Positions 19,972 through 29,225 of a stretch of DNA of 64,000 nucleotides are shown piece by piece (position 1 is the first letter of the stretch; every line of letters starts with the position of its first letter). A model generated the notes under the pieces. The model searched no databases. It was not told the origin of the DNA and was given only the letters and a program-made list of their open reading frames with translations. The stretch lies in the NCBI RefSeq assembly GCF_006335015.1, contig NZ_VDGT01000005.1, forward strand, positions 248,001-312,000. The letters are read 5' to 3'. Source of the DNA: Streptomyces sedi. GTDB taxonomy: Bacteria; Actinomycetota; Actinomycetes; Streptomycetales; Streptomycetaceae. A program made the position numbers and the translations under genes.

Positions 19972-22173
19972 ATGTCCGACCAGACGACGGGACCCACCCC
20001 GTCCGCAGAGAACGCCCCCCGGGACGAGCTGCGCGCCGCCGCAGACGCGGTGCTCGCCCGGCTGATCGGTGACGAGACGGGAGCGGCACGGCTCCGCCCC
20101 GACCAGTGGCGGGCCATCGAGGCGCTGGTCGCCGAGCGCCGCCGGGCGCTGGTGGTGCAGCGCACCGGCTGGGGCAAGTCCGCCGTCTACTTCGTGGCGA
20201 CCGCCCTGCTGCGGGAGAGGGGCGCGGGACCCACCGTGATCGTCTCCCCCCTGCTCGCCCTGATGCGCAACCAGGTCGCCGCCGCCGCACGCGCCGGTGT
20301 CCGGGCCCGCACGATCAACTCGGCCAACCAGGAGGAGTGGGAGACCGTCCGCGAGGAGATCGCGACCGGCGCGGTCGACGTCCTGTTGGTCTCCCCCGAG
20401 CGTCTCAACAACCCGGACTTCAGGGACGGAGTGCTTCCCCAGCTCGCCGCGACCGCCGGCCTGCTCGTGGTGGACGAGGCGCACTGCATCTCCGACTGGG
20501 GCCACGACTTCCGGCCCGACTACCGACGACTGCGCACCATGCTCGGTGAGCTTCCCGCCGGCGTCCCCGTGTTGGCCACCACGGCGACGGCCAACGCCCG
20601 GGTCACCTCCGATGTCGCCGAGCAGCTGGGCACCGGCGCCTCCTCGGACGGCGCGCTGGTGCTGCGCGGGCCGCTCGACCGCACCAGCCTGCGGCTCTCC
20701 GTCCTCAGGTTGCCCGACGCGGCACACCGGCTGGCCTGGCTCGACGAGCACCTGGAGCGGTTCCCCGGCTCAGGCATCATCTACGCGTTGACCGTCGCCG
20801 CGGCCGAGGAGGTCGCCGCCCACCTCTCGGCGCGGGGCCACCAGGTGACCGCCTACACGGGCCGCACCGAGCCGGCGGAGCGCGCCGCCGCCGAGGACGA
20901 CCTCCTGGCCAACCGGGTCAAGGCCCTGGTCGCCACCTCCGCCCTCGGCATGGGCTTCGACAAACCGGACCTCGGATTCGTCATCCATCTCGGCTCCCCG
21001 TCCTCCCCGATCGCCTACTACCAGCAGGTCGGCCGCGCGGGACGAGGGGTGGAGCACGCCGAGGTGCTGCTGCTGCCCGGCCCCGAGGACGAGGCGATCT
21101 GGCGGTACTTCGGCTCCCTCGCGTTCCCGCCCGAGGAGCAGGTGCGCCATACGCTCGCCGTGCTGGCGGCGGCCGACCGCCCGCTCTCCCTCCCGGCGCT
21201 GGAGGCCAGGGTCGAGCTGCGCCGCACACGGCTGGAGACGATGCTCAAGGTGTTGGACGTGGATGGCGCGGTCCGCCGCGAGCGTGGCGGCTGGACCGCC
21301 ACGGGCGCGCCCTGGCGCTACGACGCCGAGCGCTACGCCTGGGTGGCGCGTCAGCGCGAGATCGAGCAGGAGGCCATGCGGGAGTACGCGGCCACCGGCG
21401 GCTGCCGGATGGAGCTGCTGCGCCGCACCCTCGACGACGAGCAGGCAGAGCCCTGCGGTCGCTGCGACAACTGCACCGACGTGGGCTTCGACGCCCAGGT
21501 CTCCCCCGACGGGCTGAAGGCGGCCAAGGGCGAGCTGGCCCGTCCGGGCGTGGCGGTGGAGCCGCGGAAGATGTGGCCGACCGGGCTGCCCGCGGCGGGG
21601 GTCGACCTCAAGGGGCGCATCCCCGTGGGAGAGCAGGCCTCGGTGGGGCGGGCCCTGGGCCGGCTCTCCGACATCGGCTGGGGCGACCGGCTGCGCCCGT
21701 TGCTGAGCCCCGAGGCCATGGACGGCGCCCTGCCGGTGGACGTGCTGGACGCCGTGGTGACGGTGCTGACCGACTGGGCGCGGGGGCCGGGCGGTTGGGC
21801 CTCGGGTGCGCCGGACGCACCGCATCGGCCGGTTGGTGTGGTTTCCGTGGCCTCCAGGAGCCGGCCCCGGCTGGTCGCCTCCCTCGCGGAGGGCATCGCG
21901 CACGTCGGGAGGATGCCCCTGCTGGGCTCGGTGCGCCCCACCCGACTCGACCGTCCGCCCGGCCCGAGCAACAGCGCGCGGCGGGTCCACGCCCTGCACG
22001 ACACGCTGGAGTTGGGGCCGGAGCTGGCGGAGGCCGTGAAGACCCACCCCGGCCCTCTGCTGCTGGTGGACGACTTCACCGACTCAGGCTGGACGCTGGC
22101 GCTCGCCGCGCGGCTGCTGCGGGCGGCGGGCGCCGAGCAGGTGCTGCCGCTGGTGTTGGCGGTGAGGGGATGA
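19972..22173 (+). CDS. recQ: RecQ-type ATP-dependent DNA helicase fused to a phosphoribosyltransferase-like domain
   Basis: A 733-residue SF2 helicase. It has motif I TGWGKS, DEAH box VVDEAHCISDWGHDFRPDY, motif III ATTATAN, motif VI QQVGRAGRG and a zinc-binding cluster (CRMELL..CGRCDNC) near residue 490. There is no HRDC domain. Instead the last 170 residues resemble a type I phosphoribosyltransferase with the PRPP loop LLLVDDFTDSGWT. The helicase part should unwind DNA during repair; the role of the fused domain is unknown. The start is uncertain: the ATG at 19972 has GGAG three bases upstream, and an in-frame ATG at 19963 has no ribosome site. It converges with rnhB, 25 bases away. Confidence 0.92.
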   Translation: MSDQTTGPTPSAENAPRDELRAAADAVLARLIGDETGAARLRPDQWRAIEALVAERRRALVVQRTGWGKSAVYFVATALLRERGAGPTVIVSPLLALMRNQVAAAARAGVRARTINSANQEEWETVREEIATGAVDVLLVSPERLNNPDFRDGVLPQLAATAGLLVVDEAHCISDWGHDFRPDYRRLRTMLGELPAGVPVLATTATANARVTSDVAEQLGTGASSDGALVLRGPLDRTSLRLSVLRLPDAAHRLAWLDEHLERFPGSGIIYALTVAAAEEVAAHLSARGHQVTAYTGRTEPAERAAAEDDLLANRVKALVATSALGMGFDKPDLGFVIHLGSPSSPIAYYQQVGRAGRGVEHAEVLLLPGPEDEAIWRYFGSLAFPPEEQVRHTLAVLAAADRPLSLPALEARVELRRTRLETMLKVLDVDGAVRRERGGWTATGAPWRYDAERYAWVARQREIEQEAMREYAATGGCRMELLRRTLDDEQAEPCGRCDNCTDVGFDAQVSPDGLKAAKGELARPGVAVEPRKMWPTGLPAAGVDLKGRIPVGEQASVGRALGRLSDIGWGDRLRPLLSPEAMDGALPVDVLDAVVTVLTDWARGPGGWASGAPDAPHRPVGVVSVASRSRPRLVASLAEGIAHVGRMPLLGSVRPTRLDRPPGPSNSARRVHALHDTLELGPELAEAVKTHPGPLLLVDDFTDSGWTLALAARLLRAAGAEQVLPLVLAVRG

Positions 22174-22198
22174 GCGCCGGGGCGCCGGCGGGACGCCG

Positions 22199-22903
22199 TC
22201 AGAAGATGCCGAGTTGGCCGCTGTCCTCCAGCGACTCCTCGGCCAGAGCGTCCCGGTGGGAGGGAAGTCTCAGATGACGCCAGCGCGGCAGTGCGTCCAG
22301 GTAGGCCCAGGAGAGTCGATGGTGCTCGGTCGGCCCCAGCTCCGCGAGGGCCGCCCGGTGCGTGGGCGAGGGGTAGCCGGCGTTCGTCTCGAAGCCGTAG
22401 GTCGGGTGGGCGTCCGCCAGTTCGGCCACCAGGGCGTCGCGGTACACCTTCGCGATCACCGAAGCAGCCGCCACGCAGACGCACGACTGGTCACCTTTGA
22501 TCACGGTGCGTACCTGCCACGGCGGCCCGAGGTAGTCGTGCTTGCCGTCCAGGATGACCGCGTCCGGTCGCTCCGGCAGCGCCTCCAGGGCCCGGGTCGC
22601 CGCCAGCCGCAGGGCGGCCGTCATACCGAGTTGGTCGATCTCACGAGGGGAGGCGTGTCCCAGCGCGTGCTGGGTGACCCACCCGTGCAGGACCTCGGCA
22701 AGTGCCGTGCGCCTGACGGGAGTCAACAGCTTGGAGTCCGTCAGCCCCTCTGGCGGCCGGCGCAGGCCCGTGACGGCGGCGCAGACGGTGACCGGCCCGG
22801 CCCACGCCCCCCTGCCCACCTCGTCGACACCGGCGACGAGTCGGGCGCCGGTCGTGGCGCGAATCGAGCGTTCGACGCGATGGGTCGGCGGTTGGTAGAC
22901 CAT
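22199..22903 (-). CDS. rnhB: Ribonuclease HII
   Basis: A 234-residue enzyme that nicks RNA-DNA hybrids and misincorporated ribonucleotides. The catalytic block [13 protein letters not shown] is near residue 25, LTDSKLL follows, VILDGKHDY lies mid-protein, and [21 protein letters not shown] carries the last acidic ligand. The start is the ATG at 22903 (MVYQPPTH), matching other streptomycete RNase HII N-termini; an in-frame GTG twelve bases upstream is possible. It lies 13 bases after the phosphatase gene, so it is probably co-transcribed with it. Confidence 0.96.
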   Translation of the reverse strand: MVYQPPTHRVERSIRATTGARLVAGVDEVGRGAWAGPVTVCAAVTGLRRPPEGLTDSKLLTPVRRTALAEVLHGWVTQHALGHASPREIDQLGMTAALRLAATRALEALPERPDAVILDGKHDYLGPPWQVRTVIKGDQSCVCVAAASVIAKVYRDALVAELADAHPTYGFETNAGYPSPTHRAALAELGPTEHHRLSWAYLDALPRWRHLRLPSHRDALAEESLEDSGQLGIF

Positions 22904-22916
22904 GGCGGCGTCCACC

Positions 22917-23582
22917 CTACGCACACCAGCCGTGGAAGGGACGCTCGGGTGTGTGCCAGCGCTCGAAGGGCCGATCGAGGTGATAACGCCCGTCCGAGCC
23001 CAACACGAGCTGACGGGTCTCCCCGTTGCCCGGGTTGGACAGCGACTCGAACTCGGCGACGGTCCAGTGCAGCCAGCGCATGCAGAAGAGCCTCATGGTC
23101 AGCCCGTGGGTCAACAGCAGCACGTTGGGCGGATGGTCCGGCTCGTCGAAGCTGCGCCACAGACTCTCCAGGAAGGCGCCCACCCGGTCGTAGACATCCG
23201 CGCCCGACTCGCCCTGGGCGAAGCGGTAGAAGAAGTGCCCGTAGGCGTCCCTGGCCCGCTTCTGCCGTTCCACATCCGCGCGGTCCTGCCAGTTGCCCCA
23301 GTCCTGTTCCCGGAGCCTCGGCTCCTCCCTCGCCCTCGTCCGCGTCGGATCGAGGGCCAACGCCCGGAAGGTCTGATGCGTACGTCGATAAGGGGACACG
23401 TAGGCGGAGACACTCTCGTCGCCGATGGTCTCGCGCAGCTGCTCCCCCGCTGCCTCGGCCTGGCGCTGGCCCTTCTCCGTCAGCTCCAGCGCGTGGTCGG
23501 GCGTGTGCTGGTACACGGAGTCGTCGTGGTTCCCCTGCGACTCTCCGTGTCGCATGAGGATGATGCGCCGGGGCTGTGGCAT
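22917..23582 (-). CDS. Histidine phosphatase family protein
   Basis: A 221-residue phosphoglycerate mutase-like phosphatase. The phosphohistidine motif [10 protein letters not shown] is at the N-terminus and the second catalytic histidine lies in [10 protein letters not shown]. The conserved SPYRRTHQT carries the phosphate-binding arginine. It should be cytoplasmic, acting on a small phosphate ester that cannot be named. The start is the ATG at 23582. It is the first gene of a likely two-gene unit with rnhB. Confidence 0.92.
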   Translation of the reverse strand: MPQPRRIILMRHGESQGNHDDSVYQHTPDHALELTEKGQRQAEAAGEQLRETIGDESVSAYVSPYRRTHQTFRALALDPTRTRAREEPRLREQDWGNWQDRADVERQKRARDAYGHFFYRFAQGESGADVYDRVGAFLESLWRSFDEPDHPPNVLLLTHGLTMRLFCMRWLHWTVAEFESLSNPGNGETRQLVLGSDGRYHLDRPFERWHTPERPFHGWCA

Positions 23583-23645
23583 GGCGCTCAGCCTAGTTCG
23601 CGGGGACGGCGGGCGCCGACTCGCACGCCGCCGAGGCGGCGCGGA

Positions 23646-24254
23646 TCACACCGTCCAGGACGGTTCCATGTCGATCACGTCACCCGTGATGTCGGCGATG
23701 TCGGCCCCGGTCTGCGCGCGCAGCGCCAGCCGCTCCACGCGTTCCGTGCGGTACTTGGCCCGTTCGGCTGCCGACTTCCACATGGACAGCACGAGGAACT
23801 CGCTCTCCGACTCGGCCTGGGCGAAGACCCCGCGGAGCATCCCGGGCGAGCCGGCCATCGCGGGGTTCCAGACCTTCTCCTGCATCAGCGCGAAGTGCTC
23901 GGCCCGCTCCTCGTGGACCCGGGTGTGGGCGACGCGCAGCAGGTCGGCGTCGTGGAAGCGGGGCTCGAAACCCATCTTCACGTCGAACCGGTACTCGAAG
24001 AGCCGCACACTGGCGTCCTGGAAGCTGCCCTGCTGGGTGGCCGCGAGCCGATCGTGCGAGCGGGCCATGAAGGAGTCGTAGAGCGCGCGGCTCTCCCAGA
24101 AGCTGAAGAGGTGGACCACCCCCGGCTCGGCGCGGCTCCATCCCCCGCCCTGCGCCCGAAACCCGGGCTCGCCGAGCAGCCCGGCCCACTTCCGCTGCCC
24201 GCGATCAAAGCCGACCCGGTCAACCACGGCACAACGAATCCACTTGACCAGCAC
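23646..24254 (-). CDS. DUF4937-like dimeric alpha/beta-barrel protein
   Basis: A 202-residue protein with two related halves of ferredoxin-like, monooxygenase-type (ABM) character: VVHLFSFWESRALYDSFM in the first and FLVLSMWKSAAERAKY in the second. I recognise it as the DUF4937/YdbC-like group; the function is unknown. The start is the GTG at 24254. There is no ribosome site, but TACGAT lies exactly six bases upstream, so the message may be leaderless. It sits 63 bases upstream of the phosphatase gene on the same strand. Confidence 0.75.
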   Translation of the reverse strand: MLVKWIRCAVVDRVGFDRGQRKWAGLLGEPGFRAQGGGWSRAEPGVVHLFSFWESRALYDSFMARSHDRLAATQQGSFQDASVRLFEYRFDVKMGFEPRFHDADLLRVAHTRVHEERAEHFALMQEKVWNPAMAGSPGMLRGVFAQAESESEFLVLSMWKSAAERAKYRTERVERLALRAQTGADIADITGDVIDMEPSWTV

Positions 24255-24594
24255 CGCGCCATCGTACGGCCAACCGTCACCGAGAACGCAGGGGTTCCAG
24301 GATCACGGTCGCCGGCGCCTCCGAGCCGGCGACAGCCAGGCGCGACGCGGGTACACCGGGTGTCCGGGGGCAACTCCCGCCCGCGGCAACGGCCTTCCGG
24401 CCCCGTCCGGCCGCCTGGAGCCGGCGGCGAGGGGTCGGGCGGGCGCACCGGCGCGGGCGGGACCGCCCTGGCTCATCCTCGACCCACGGTGAGCGGGCGG
24501 CGGTTAGCCGCCCCGGTCACAGGTGAGAATGGCTGTGCCGGGAGGCCACGCCGTCGCCGGCGCGGCTTCGCCACCCGCACGGAAGGGATGTCCG
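24255..24594. other. 340-base divergent region before the TerD-like gene
   Basis: No gene is seen. It contains a -10-like TACGAT (minus strand, 24261-24266) for the DUF4937-like gene. A small hairpin (CGCCGGC with GCCGGCG) lies near 24310-24328. A promoter for the TerD-like gene is expected near 24500-24560 but could not be fixed. Confidence 0.5.
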
Positions 24595-25122
24595 GTGAGC
24601 CCGTTCAGCAAAGGGATCGAGACGGCCGAGGTCACGCTCCGCTGGGACCCCAGCCCCGCCGACGCCCCACCCCACGACCTCGACCTGATCGCCGCGACCT
24701 TCGGTGCCGACGCGCCCCAGGGACCGCCCGTCTATCTGGTGCACTTCGACAGCAGGGCCCCGGACGGCACCATCACCCTGACCCGGGACAGCGAGACCGG
24801 CCAGGGCTTCGGCAGCGACGAGGTACTGAAGCTCGAACTCGACAGGCTCGCCGACAGCTTCACGAGGGTGGTCGTGGGCGTCGCCATCCAACAGCGCCAC
24901 GGACGCCGCACCTTCCGGGAGATCGCCCAACCGCTCGTGAGGATCAACGAGGGGCACACCGCGCTGGCGGAGGAGGACCTGTCCACCGCGGCCCCGGAAG
25001 CCACGGCGGCCACGGTGGCCCACTTCGCTCGCGACGACTCGGGGAACTGGCGCTTCCAGCGGGGTGTGCGCGGCTTCGACACCGACCCCGACCAGTTCTC
25101 GACGGCGATGGGCACCGACTGA
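24595..25122 (+). CDS. TerD-family protein
   Basis: A 175-residue single-domain TerD protein (VTLRWDPSP..DLDLIAATFGAD, YLVHFDSRAPDGTITLTRD, WRFQRGVRGFD). The acidic loops are the calcium sites of this fold. TerD proteins are linked to tellurite and envelope stress, and in Streptomyces to development; no other ter gene is nearby, so the role is open. The start is the GTG at 24595, with GGAAGGGA six bases upstream. It converges on nrdJ across a terminator hairpin. Confidence 0.88.
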   Translation: MSPFSKGIETAEVTLRWDPSPADAPPHDLDLIAATFGADAPQGPPVYLVHFDSRAPDGTITLTRDSETGQGFGSDEVLKLELDRLADSFTRVVVGVAIQQRHGRRTFREIAQPLVRINEGHTALAEEDLSTAAPEATAATVAHFARDDSGNWRFQRGVRGFDTDPDQFSTAMGTD

Positions 25123-25157
25123 CGGGCCCACCGCCCGCCGAGGGGAGACAGACCGAC

Positions 25158-25193
25158 GGGGAGGGTGCCGACCCCTCGGCCGACACCCTCCCC
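25158..25193. terminator. Bidirectional terminator between the TerD-like gene and nrdJ
   Basis: A ten-base-pair stem, GGGGAGGGTG with CACCCTCCCC, lies between the convergent stops at 25122 and 25260. The loop region can pair further with one mismatch. Confidence 0.72.
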
Positions 25194-25259
25194 GGTACCG
25201 CTCGGTCCCCCGTCGCCGTCCGACGCCTCACCCCACGGCGGCGGGGGCCGGGGCCGGCC

Positions 25260-28136
25260 TCAGCTGCAACCGCTGGTGGAGCCGCAGCCCTCGCACAGGT
25301 AGCAGCTGCCGGCACGGCGCATCTTGGTGCCGCAGGAGAGACAGAGCGGGGCGTCCGCGTTCAACCCCAACTGCATCTCGGCCAACTCGGTCGAGCTGTG
25401 CGCCTCGCGAGGCGCGGGCCGCTCCTCGGCCACCGGAATCTCCTCAGCCGCACGCGGCACCGACGCCGACGAGACCTGGCGGGGTGCCGACTGGGAGAGC
25501 CCCTCCACGTCCAACTCCTCGTCGCCGGGCTCGTAGGAGCCGGTCTCCAGGTGGCGCTGCCGCTCGGTCGCGGTGTGGATGCCCAGCGCGGAACGCGTCT
25601 CGAACGGCAGGAAGTCCAGTGCCAGCCGGCGGAAGATGTAGTCCACGATGGACTGCGCCATCCGCACGTCCTGGTCGTCCGTCATGCCGGCCGGCTCGAA
25701 GCGCATGTTGGTGAACTTCGAGACATAGGTCTCCAGCGGCACCCCGTACTGAAGGCCGACCGAGACCGCGATGGAGAACGCGTCCATCATTCCGGCCAGG
25801 GTCGAGCCCTGCTTCGACATCTTCAGGAAGACTTCGCCGAGGCCGTCGTCCGGGTAGGAGTTGGCCGTCATGTAGCCCTCGGCGCCGCCCACCGTGAAGG
25901 AGGTGGTGATCCCCGGGCGCCCCTTGGGCAGCCGGCGCCGCACGGGCCGGTACTCGACGACGCGCTCCGGCTCGACCGGCTGCTCGCCCTTCTCCGCGTC
26001 CTTGGTCTTGGCGGAGAGCGGCTGCCCGACCTTGCTGTTCTCCACGTAGACCGCCAGGGCCTTGACCCCGAGCTTCCAGCCCTGGTGGTAGATCTCCGCC
26101 ACGTCGTCGACGGTGCTGCTGCTGGGCATGTTGACCGTCTTGGAGATGGCGCCGCTGAGGAACGGCTGGGCGGCTGCCATCATCCGCACGTGCCCCATCG
26201 GGGCGATGGACCGCTCCCCCATCGCGCAGTCGAAGACCTCGTAGTGCTCGGGCCGCAGCCCGGGCGCGTCGACGACGTTCCCGTGTTCGGCGATGTGGGC
26301 GACGATCGCCTCGACCTGCTCCGGCTGGTAGCCGAGGCGCTTGAGCGCCTTGGGCACCGTGTTGTTGACGATCTGCATCGAGCCGCCACCGACGAGCTTC
26401 TTGTACTTCACCAGCGCCAGGTCCGGCTCGACCCCGGTGGTGTCGCAGTCCATCATCAGCCCGATGGTGCCGGTCGGCGCCAGCACGGACGCCTGCGCGT
26501 TGCGGAAGCCGTGCTTGTCGCCGAGTCGGACGACGTCCCGCCAGGCGGCGGTGGCCGCGGCCCACACCGGCGTGTCGAGGTCGTCGGTGCGCTGGGCGGC
26601 GTCGTTGGCGTCGGCGTGCTGACGCATGACGCGCTTGTGGGCGTCCGCGTTGCGCGCGTAGCCCTCGTACGGACCGACGACCGACGCCAGTTCGGCCGAG
26701 CGCCGGTAGGAGGTGCCGGTCATCAGCGACGTGATCGCGCCCGCGAGGGCCCGCCCGCCGTCCGAGTCATAGGCGTGGCCGGTGGCCATCAGCAGCGCGC
26801 CCAGGTTGGCGTAGCCGATGCCCAACTGGCGGAAGGCGCGGGTGGTCTCGCCGATCTTCTCCGTGGGGAAGTCCGCGAAGCTGATCGAGATGTCCATCGC
26901 GGTGATGACCAGCTCCACCACCTTGGCGAAGCGCTCGGCGTCGAAGGACTGGTTGCCCTCGTCGTCGTCGGAGAGGAACTTCATCAGGTTCAACGAGGCG
27001 AGGTTGCACGAGGAGTTGTCCAGGTGCATGTACTCACTGCACGGGTTGGACGCGGTGATCCGGCCCGACTCGGGCGAGGTGTGCCACCGGTTGATGACGT
27101 CGTCGTACTGGATACCGGGGTCGGCGCAGGCGTGGGCCGCCTCGGCCATCTTCCGGAAGAGCTTCTGCGCGTCGACGTGCTCGATGATCTCGCCCGAGAT
27201 CCGGCCGCGCAGCCCGAAGGACTCGCCGGCCTCGACCGCGCGCATGAACTCGTCGTTCACCCGGACCGAGTTGTTCGCGTTCTGGTACTGCACGGAGGTG
27301 ATGTCGTCGCCTCCGAGGTCCATGTCGAAGCCCGCGTCGCGCAGGGCGCGGATCTTCTCCTCCTCCTTGACCTTGGTCTCGATGAACGCCTCGACGTCCG
27401 GGTGGTCCACGTCCAGCACCACCATCTTGGCCGCCCGGCGGGTGGCACCGCCGGACTTGATGGTCCCCGCGGAGGCGTCGGCGCCACGCATGAACGAGAC
27501 CGGGCCGGACGCGTTGCCGCCCGAGGAGAGCAGCTCCTTGGAGGAACGGATGCGGGACAGGTTCAGCCCGGCGCCCGAGCCGCCCTTGAAGATCATCCCC
27601 TCTTCCTTGTACCAGTCGAGGATCGACTCCATGGAGTCGTCGACGGAGAGGATGAAGCAGGCGCTGACCTGCTGCGGCTGGGTCGTGCCCACGTTGAACC
27701 AGACCGGCGAGTTGAAGCTGAAGACCTGGTGCAGCAGCGCATAGGTCAGCTCGTGCTCGAAGATCTCGGCATCGGCGGGGGAGGCGAAGTAGCCGAACTT
27801 CTCGCCCGCCGCACGGTAGGTGCGCACCACGCGGTCGATCAGCTGCTTCAGGCCGGTCTCGCGCTGCGGCGTGCCGACCGCGCCGCGGAAGTACTTGCTG
27901 GTGACGATGTTGACCGCGTTCACCGACCAGAAGTCGGGGAACTCGACGCCACGCTGCTCGAAGTTGATCGAACCGTCGCGCCAGTTGGTCATGACGACGT
28001 CACGACGCTCCCAGACCACCTCGTCGTATGGATGAATCCCCGCGGTGGTGTGGACGCGTTCGACCCGCAGCCCCTTGGTGCTCTTGCCGCCCTTGGCGCG
28101 TGAGCCTCGTGCCGGGCCGCTCGTCGTCTCAGTCAT
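25260..28136 (-). CDS. nrdJ: Vitamin B12-dependent (class II) ribonucleotide reductase
   Basis: A 958-residue adenosylcobalamin-dependent reductase that makes deoxyribonucleotides without oxygen or a tyrosyl radical subunit. The active-site motif NPCSE is present, as are a second reductive cysteine in SACFILSVDD and PTGTIG for nucleotide binding. The C-terminal tail holds a cysteine cluster (CLSCGTKMRRAGSCYLCEGC), likely the redox relay or a zinc site. The start is the ATG at 28136 with GGGAGG four bases upstream. It follows nrdR by 101 bases in the same direction, the known nrdRJ arrangement in Streptomyces, and should be repressed by NrdR. Confidence 0.96.
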   Translation of the reverse strand: MTETTSGPARGSRAKGGKSTKGLRVERVHTTAGIHPYDEVVWERRDVVMTNWRDGSINFEQRGVEFPDFWSVNAVNIVTSKYFRGAVGTPQRETGLKQLIDRVVRTYRAAGEKFGYFASPADAEIFEHELTYALLHQVFSFNSPVWFNVGTTQPQQVSACFILSVDDSMESILDWYKEEGMIFKGGSGAGLNLSRIRSSKELLSSGGNASGPVSFMRGADASAGTIKSGGATRRAAKMVVLDVDHPDVEAFIETKVKEEEKIRALRDAGFDMDLGGDDITSVQYQNANNSVRVNDEFMRAVEAGESFGLRGRISGEIIEHVDAQKLFRKMAEAAHACADPGIQYDDVINRWHTSPESGRITASNPCSEYMHLDNSSCNLASLNLMKFLSDDDEGNQSFDAERFAKVVELVITAMDISISFADFPTEKIGETTRAFRQLGIGYANLGALLMATGHAYDSDGGRALAGAITSLMTGTSYRRSAELASVVGPYEGYARNADAHKRVMRQHADANDAAQRTDDLDTPVWAAATAAWRDVVRLGDKHGFRNAQASVLAPTGTIGLMMDCDTTGVEPDLALVKYKKLVGGGSMQIVNNTVPKALKRLGYQPEQVEAIVAHIAEHGNVVDAPGLRPEHYEVFDCAMGERSIAPMGHVRMMAAAQPFLSGAISKTVNMPSSSTVDDVAEIYHQGWKLGVKALAVYVENSKVGQPLSAKTKDAEKGEQPVEPERVVEYRPVRRRLPKGRPGITTSFTVGGAEGYMTANSYPDDGLGEVFLKMSKQGSTLAGMMDAFSIAVSVGLQYGVPLETYVSKFTNMRFEPAGMTDDQDVRMAQSIVDYIFRRLALDFLPFETRSALGIHTATERQRHLETGSYEPGDEELDVEGLSQSAPRQVSSASVPRAAEEIPVAEERPAPREAHSSTELAEMQLGLNADAPLCLSCGTKMRRAGSCYLCEGCGSTSGCS

Positions 28137-28237
28137 TCCGCCTCCCTGTTCGGGCATGACGCCCTGCTGTGTCCGGCCTGAACCGGAACACCCGTGCTGT
28201 TCTGAACTGTCGGCCGGCGCGCGGCGATGCGCTCCGG

Positions 28238-28747
28238 TCAGGTCTTGTCCGCGACGCCGCCCTCGGCGTCCTCGGGTTGCCGCTGGGGCGCGGGCCCTCC
28301 GGGGGCCGTGTCGCGCAGCTCGGCGATGGCGGACTCGAAGTCCTCCAGCGACTCGAACGCCCGGTAGACGGACGCGAATCGGAGATAGGCGACCAGGTCG
28401 AGCTCGCGGAGCGGCCCGAGTATCGCCAGGCCCACGTCGTGGGTGGACAGCTCCGCGCTGCCGGTGGCGCGCACGGCTTCCTCGACCCGCTGGCCGAGCA
28501 GCGCCAGCGCGTCCTCGGTGACGGGACGGCCCTGACACGCCTTGCGCACGCCGGAGATCACCTTGTTCCGGCTGAACGGCTCGGTGACGCCGCTGCGCTT
28601 GATCACCATCAGTGAGGCGGTCTCGACCGTGGTGAAGCGGCGGGAGCAGCTCGGACACTGGCGTCGGCGACGGATCAACGTCCCGTCGTCGGCGGTACGG
28701 CTGTCCACGACGCGGCTGTCGGAGTGGCGGCAGAAGGGACAGTGCAT
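28238..28747 (-). CDS. nrdR: Transcriptional repressor NrdR
   Basis: A 169-residue repressor of ribonucleotide reductase genes. The zinc ribbon uses C3-C6 and C31-C34 (CPFC, CPSC), and the ATP-cone domain occupies about residues 45-135 ([16 protein letters not shown]), sensing ATP/dATP. The start is the ATG at 28747 after a purine-rich ribosome site. It is the first gene of the nrdRJ unit, and palindromes resembling NrdR boxes lie about 150-195 bases upstream, so autoregulation is expected. Confidence 0.96.
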   Translation of the reverse strand: MHCPFCRHSDSRVVDSRTADDGTLIRRRRQCPSCSRRFTTVETASLMVIKRSGVTEPFSRNKVISGVRKACQGRPVTEDALALLGQRVEEAVRATGSAELSTHDVGLAILGPLRELDLVAYLRFASVYRAFESLEDFESAIAELRDTAPGGPAPQRQPEDAEGGVADKT

Positions 28748-28893
28748 GGCCTTCTCCCCTCTCCCTCGTGGTGACTCACGGTAGCCGAGCGCGGTGTCCC
28801 GGCATGACGGCAGCACTCGGCCCGACCGCCGGAGCGGACCCGTCGAGGCACTGCCAAGCATAAGCGATTCCTTCGGACAGCGAAGACCCGGGA

Positions 28894-28906
28894 CCACAAT
28901 TTGTGG
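28894..28906. promoter_or_regulatory. Candidate NrdR box 1
   Basis: CCACAATTTGTGG is a perfect palindrome about one base shorter in its core than the usual NrdR box. Its centre is about 33 bases, close to three helical turns, from the second palindrome. Confidence 0.5.
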
Positions 28907-28923
28907 GACGGCGGGACACACTT

Positions 28924-28943
28924 CACCACTAGATCTGGTGGTG
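28924..28943. promoter_or_regulatory. Candidate NrdR box 2
   Basis: CACCACTAGATCTGGTGGTG is a near-perfect palindrome whose core CTAGATCTGG fits the NrdR core CwAtATaTwG well. Paired boxes about three turns apart are the known NrdR layout. Confidence 0.65.
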
Positions 28944-29147
28944 AGCTGTCAACATCATCCGTGCGCGTGTCGCGCCGGGGGCGCCGTCGGGGCACCGCGG
29001 GGGCGAGGCGTGAAAGCCGGACCGAGGCGGTCGCCGCAGGGGAGGTTATCGCACGACCCGGTTACCGTTCGCACCCGGGACCGGATAGCGTGGAGGATCA
29101 ATACACCCCGGACATGGCCCCAGGCATTCAATCGCGAAATTTTCACT

Positions 29148-29161
29148 CGAACGTGTGTTTG
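29148..29161. promoter_or_regulatory. LexA-binding SOS box upstream of lexA
   Basis: CGAACGTGTGTTTG matches the actinobacterial/Bacillus SOS box (CGAAC-N4-GTTYG) and lies 65 bases before the lexA start. It implies autorepression. Confidence 0.85.
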
Positions 29162-29225
29162 GCGCAACCTTTCGATACCAACTACCGTTGTCTGACTAGG
29201 GAGTACCACCTGAGAAGGGGCCTGC

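Larger units (their letters stand above)
28748..29225. other. 478-base divergent region between nrdR and lexA
   Basis: No gene is seen. On the nrdR side two palindromes (28894-28906 and 28924-28943) look like NrdR boxes. On the lexA side a candidate promoter TTACCG-18-TAGCGT lies at 29062-29091, with an SOS-box-like sequence at 29148-29161. Small reading frames here lack ribosome sites and codon bias. Confidence 0.65.

Noticed and set aside
22902..28103. A 1733-residue open frame on the plus strand across the phosphatase, DUF4937-like and nrdJ genes
   Set aside because: It is antisense to well-supported genes; long stop-free antisense frames are expected at this G+C content and its composition has no family motifs.
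28137..28237. A cobalamin riboswitch before nrdJ
   Set aside because: The 101-base gap between nrdR and nrdJ is too short and lacks the B12-box; the known control is through NrdR.
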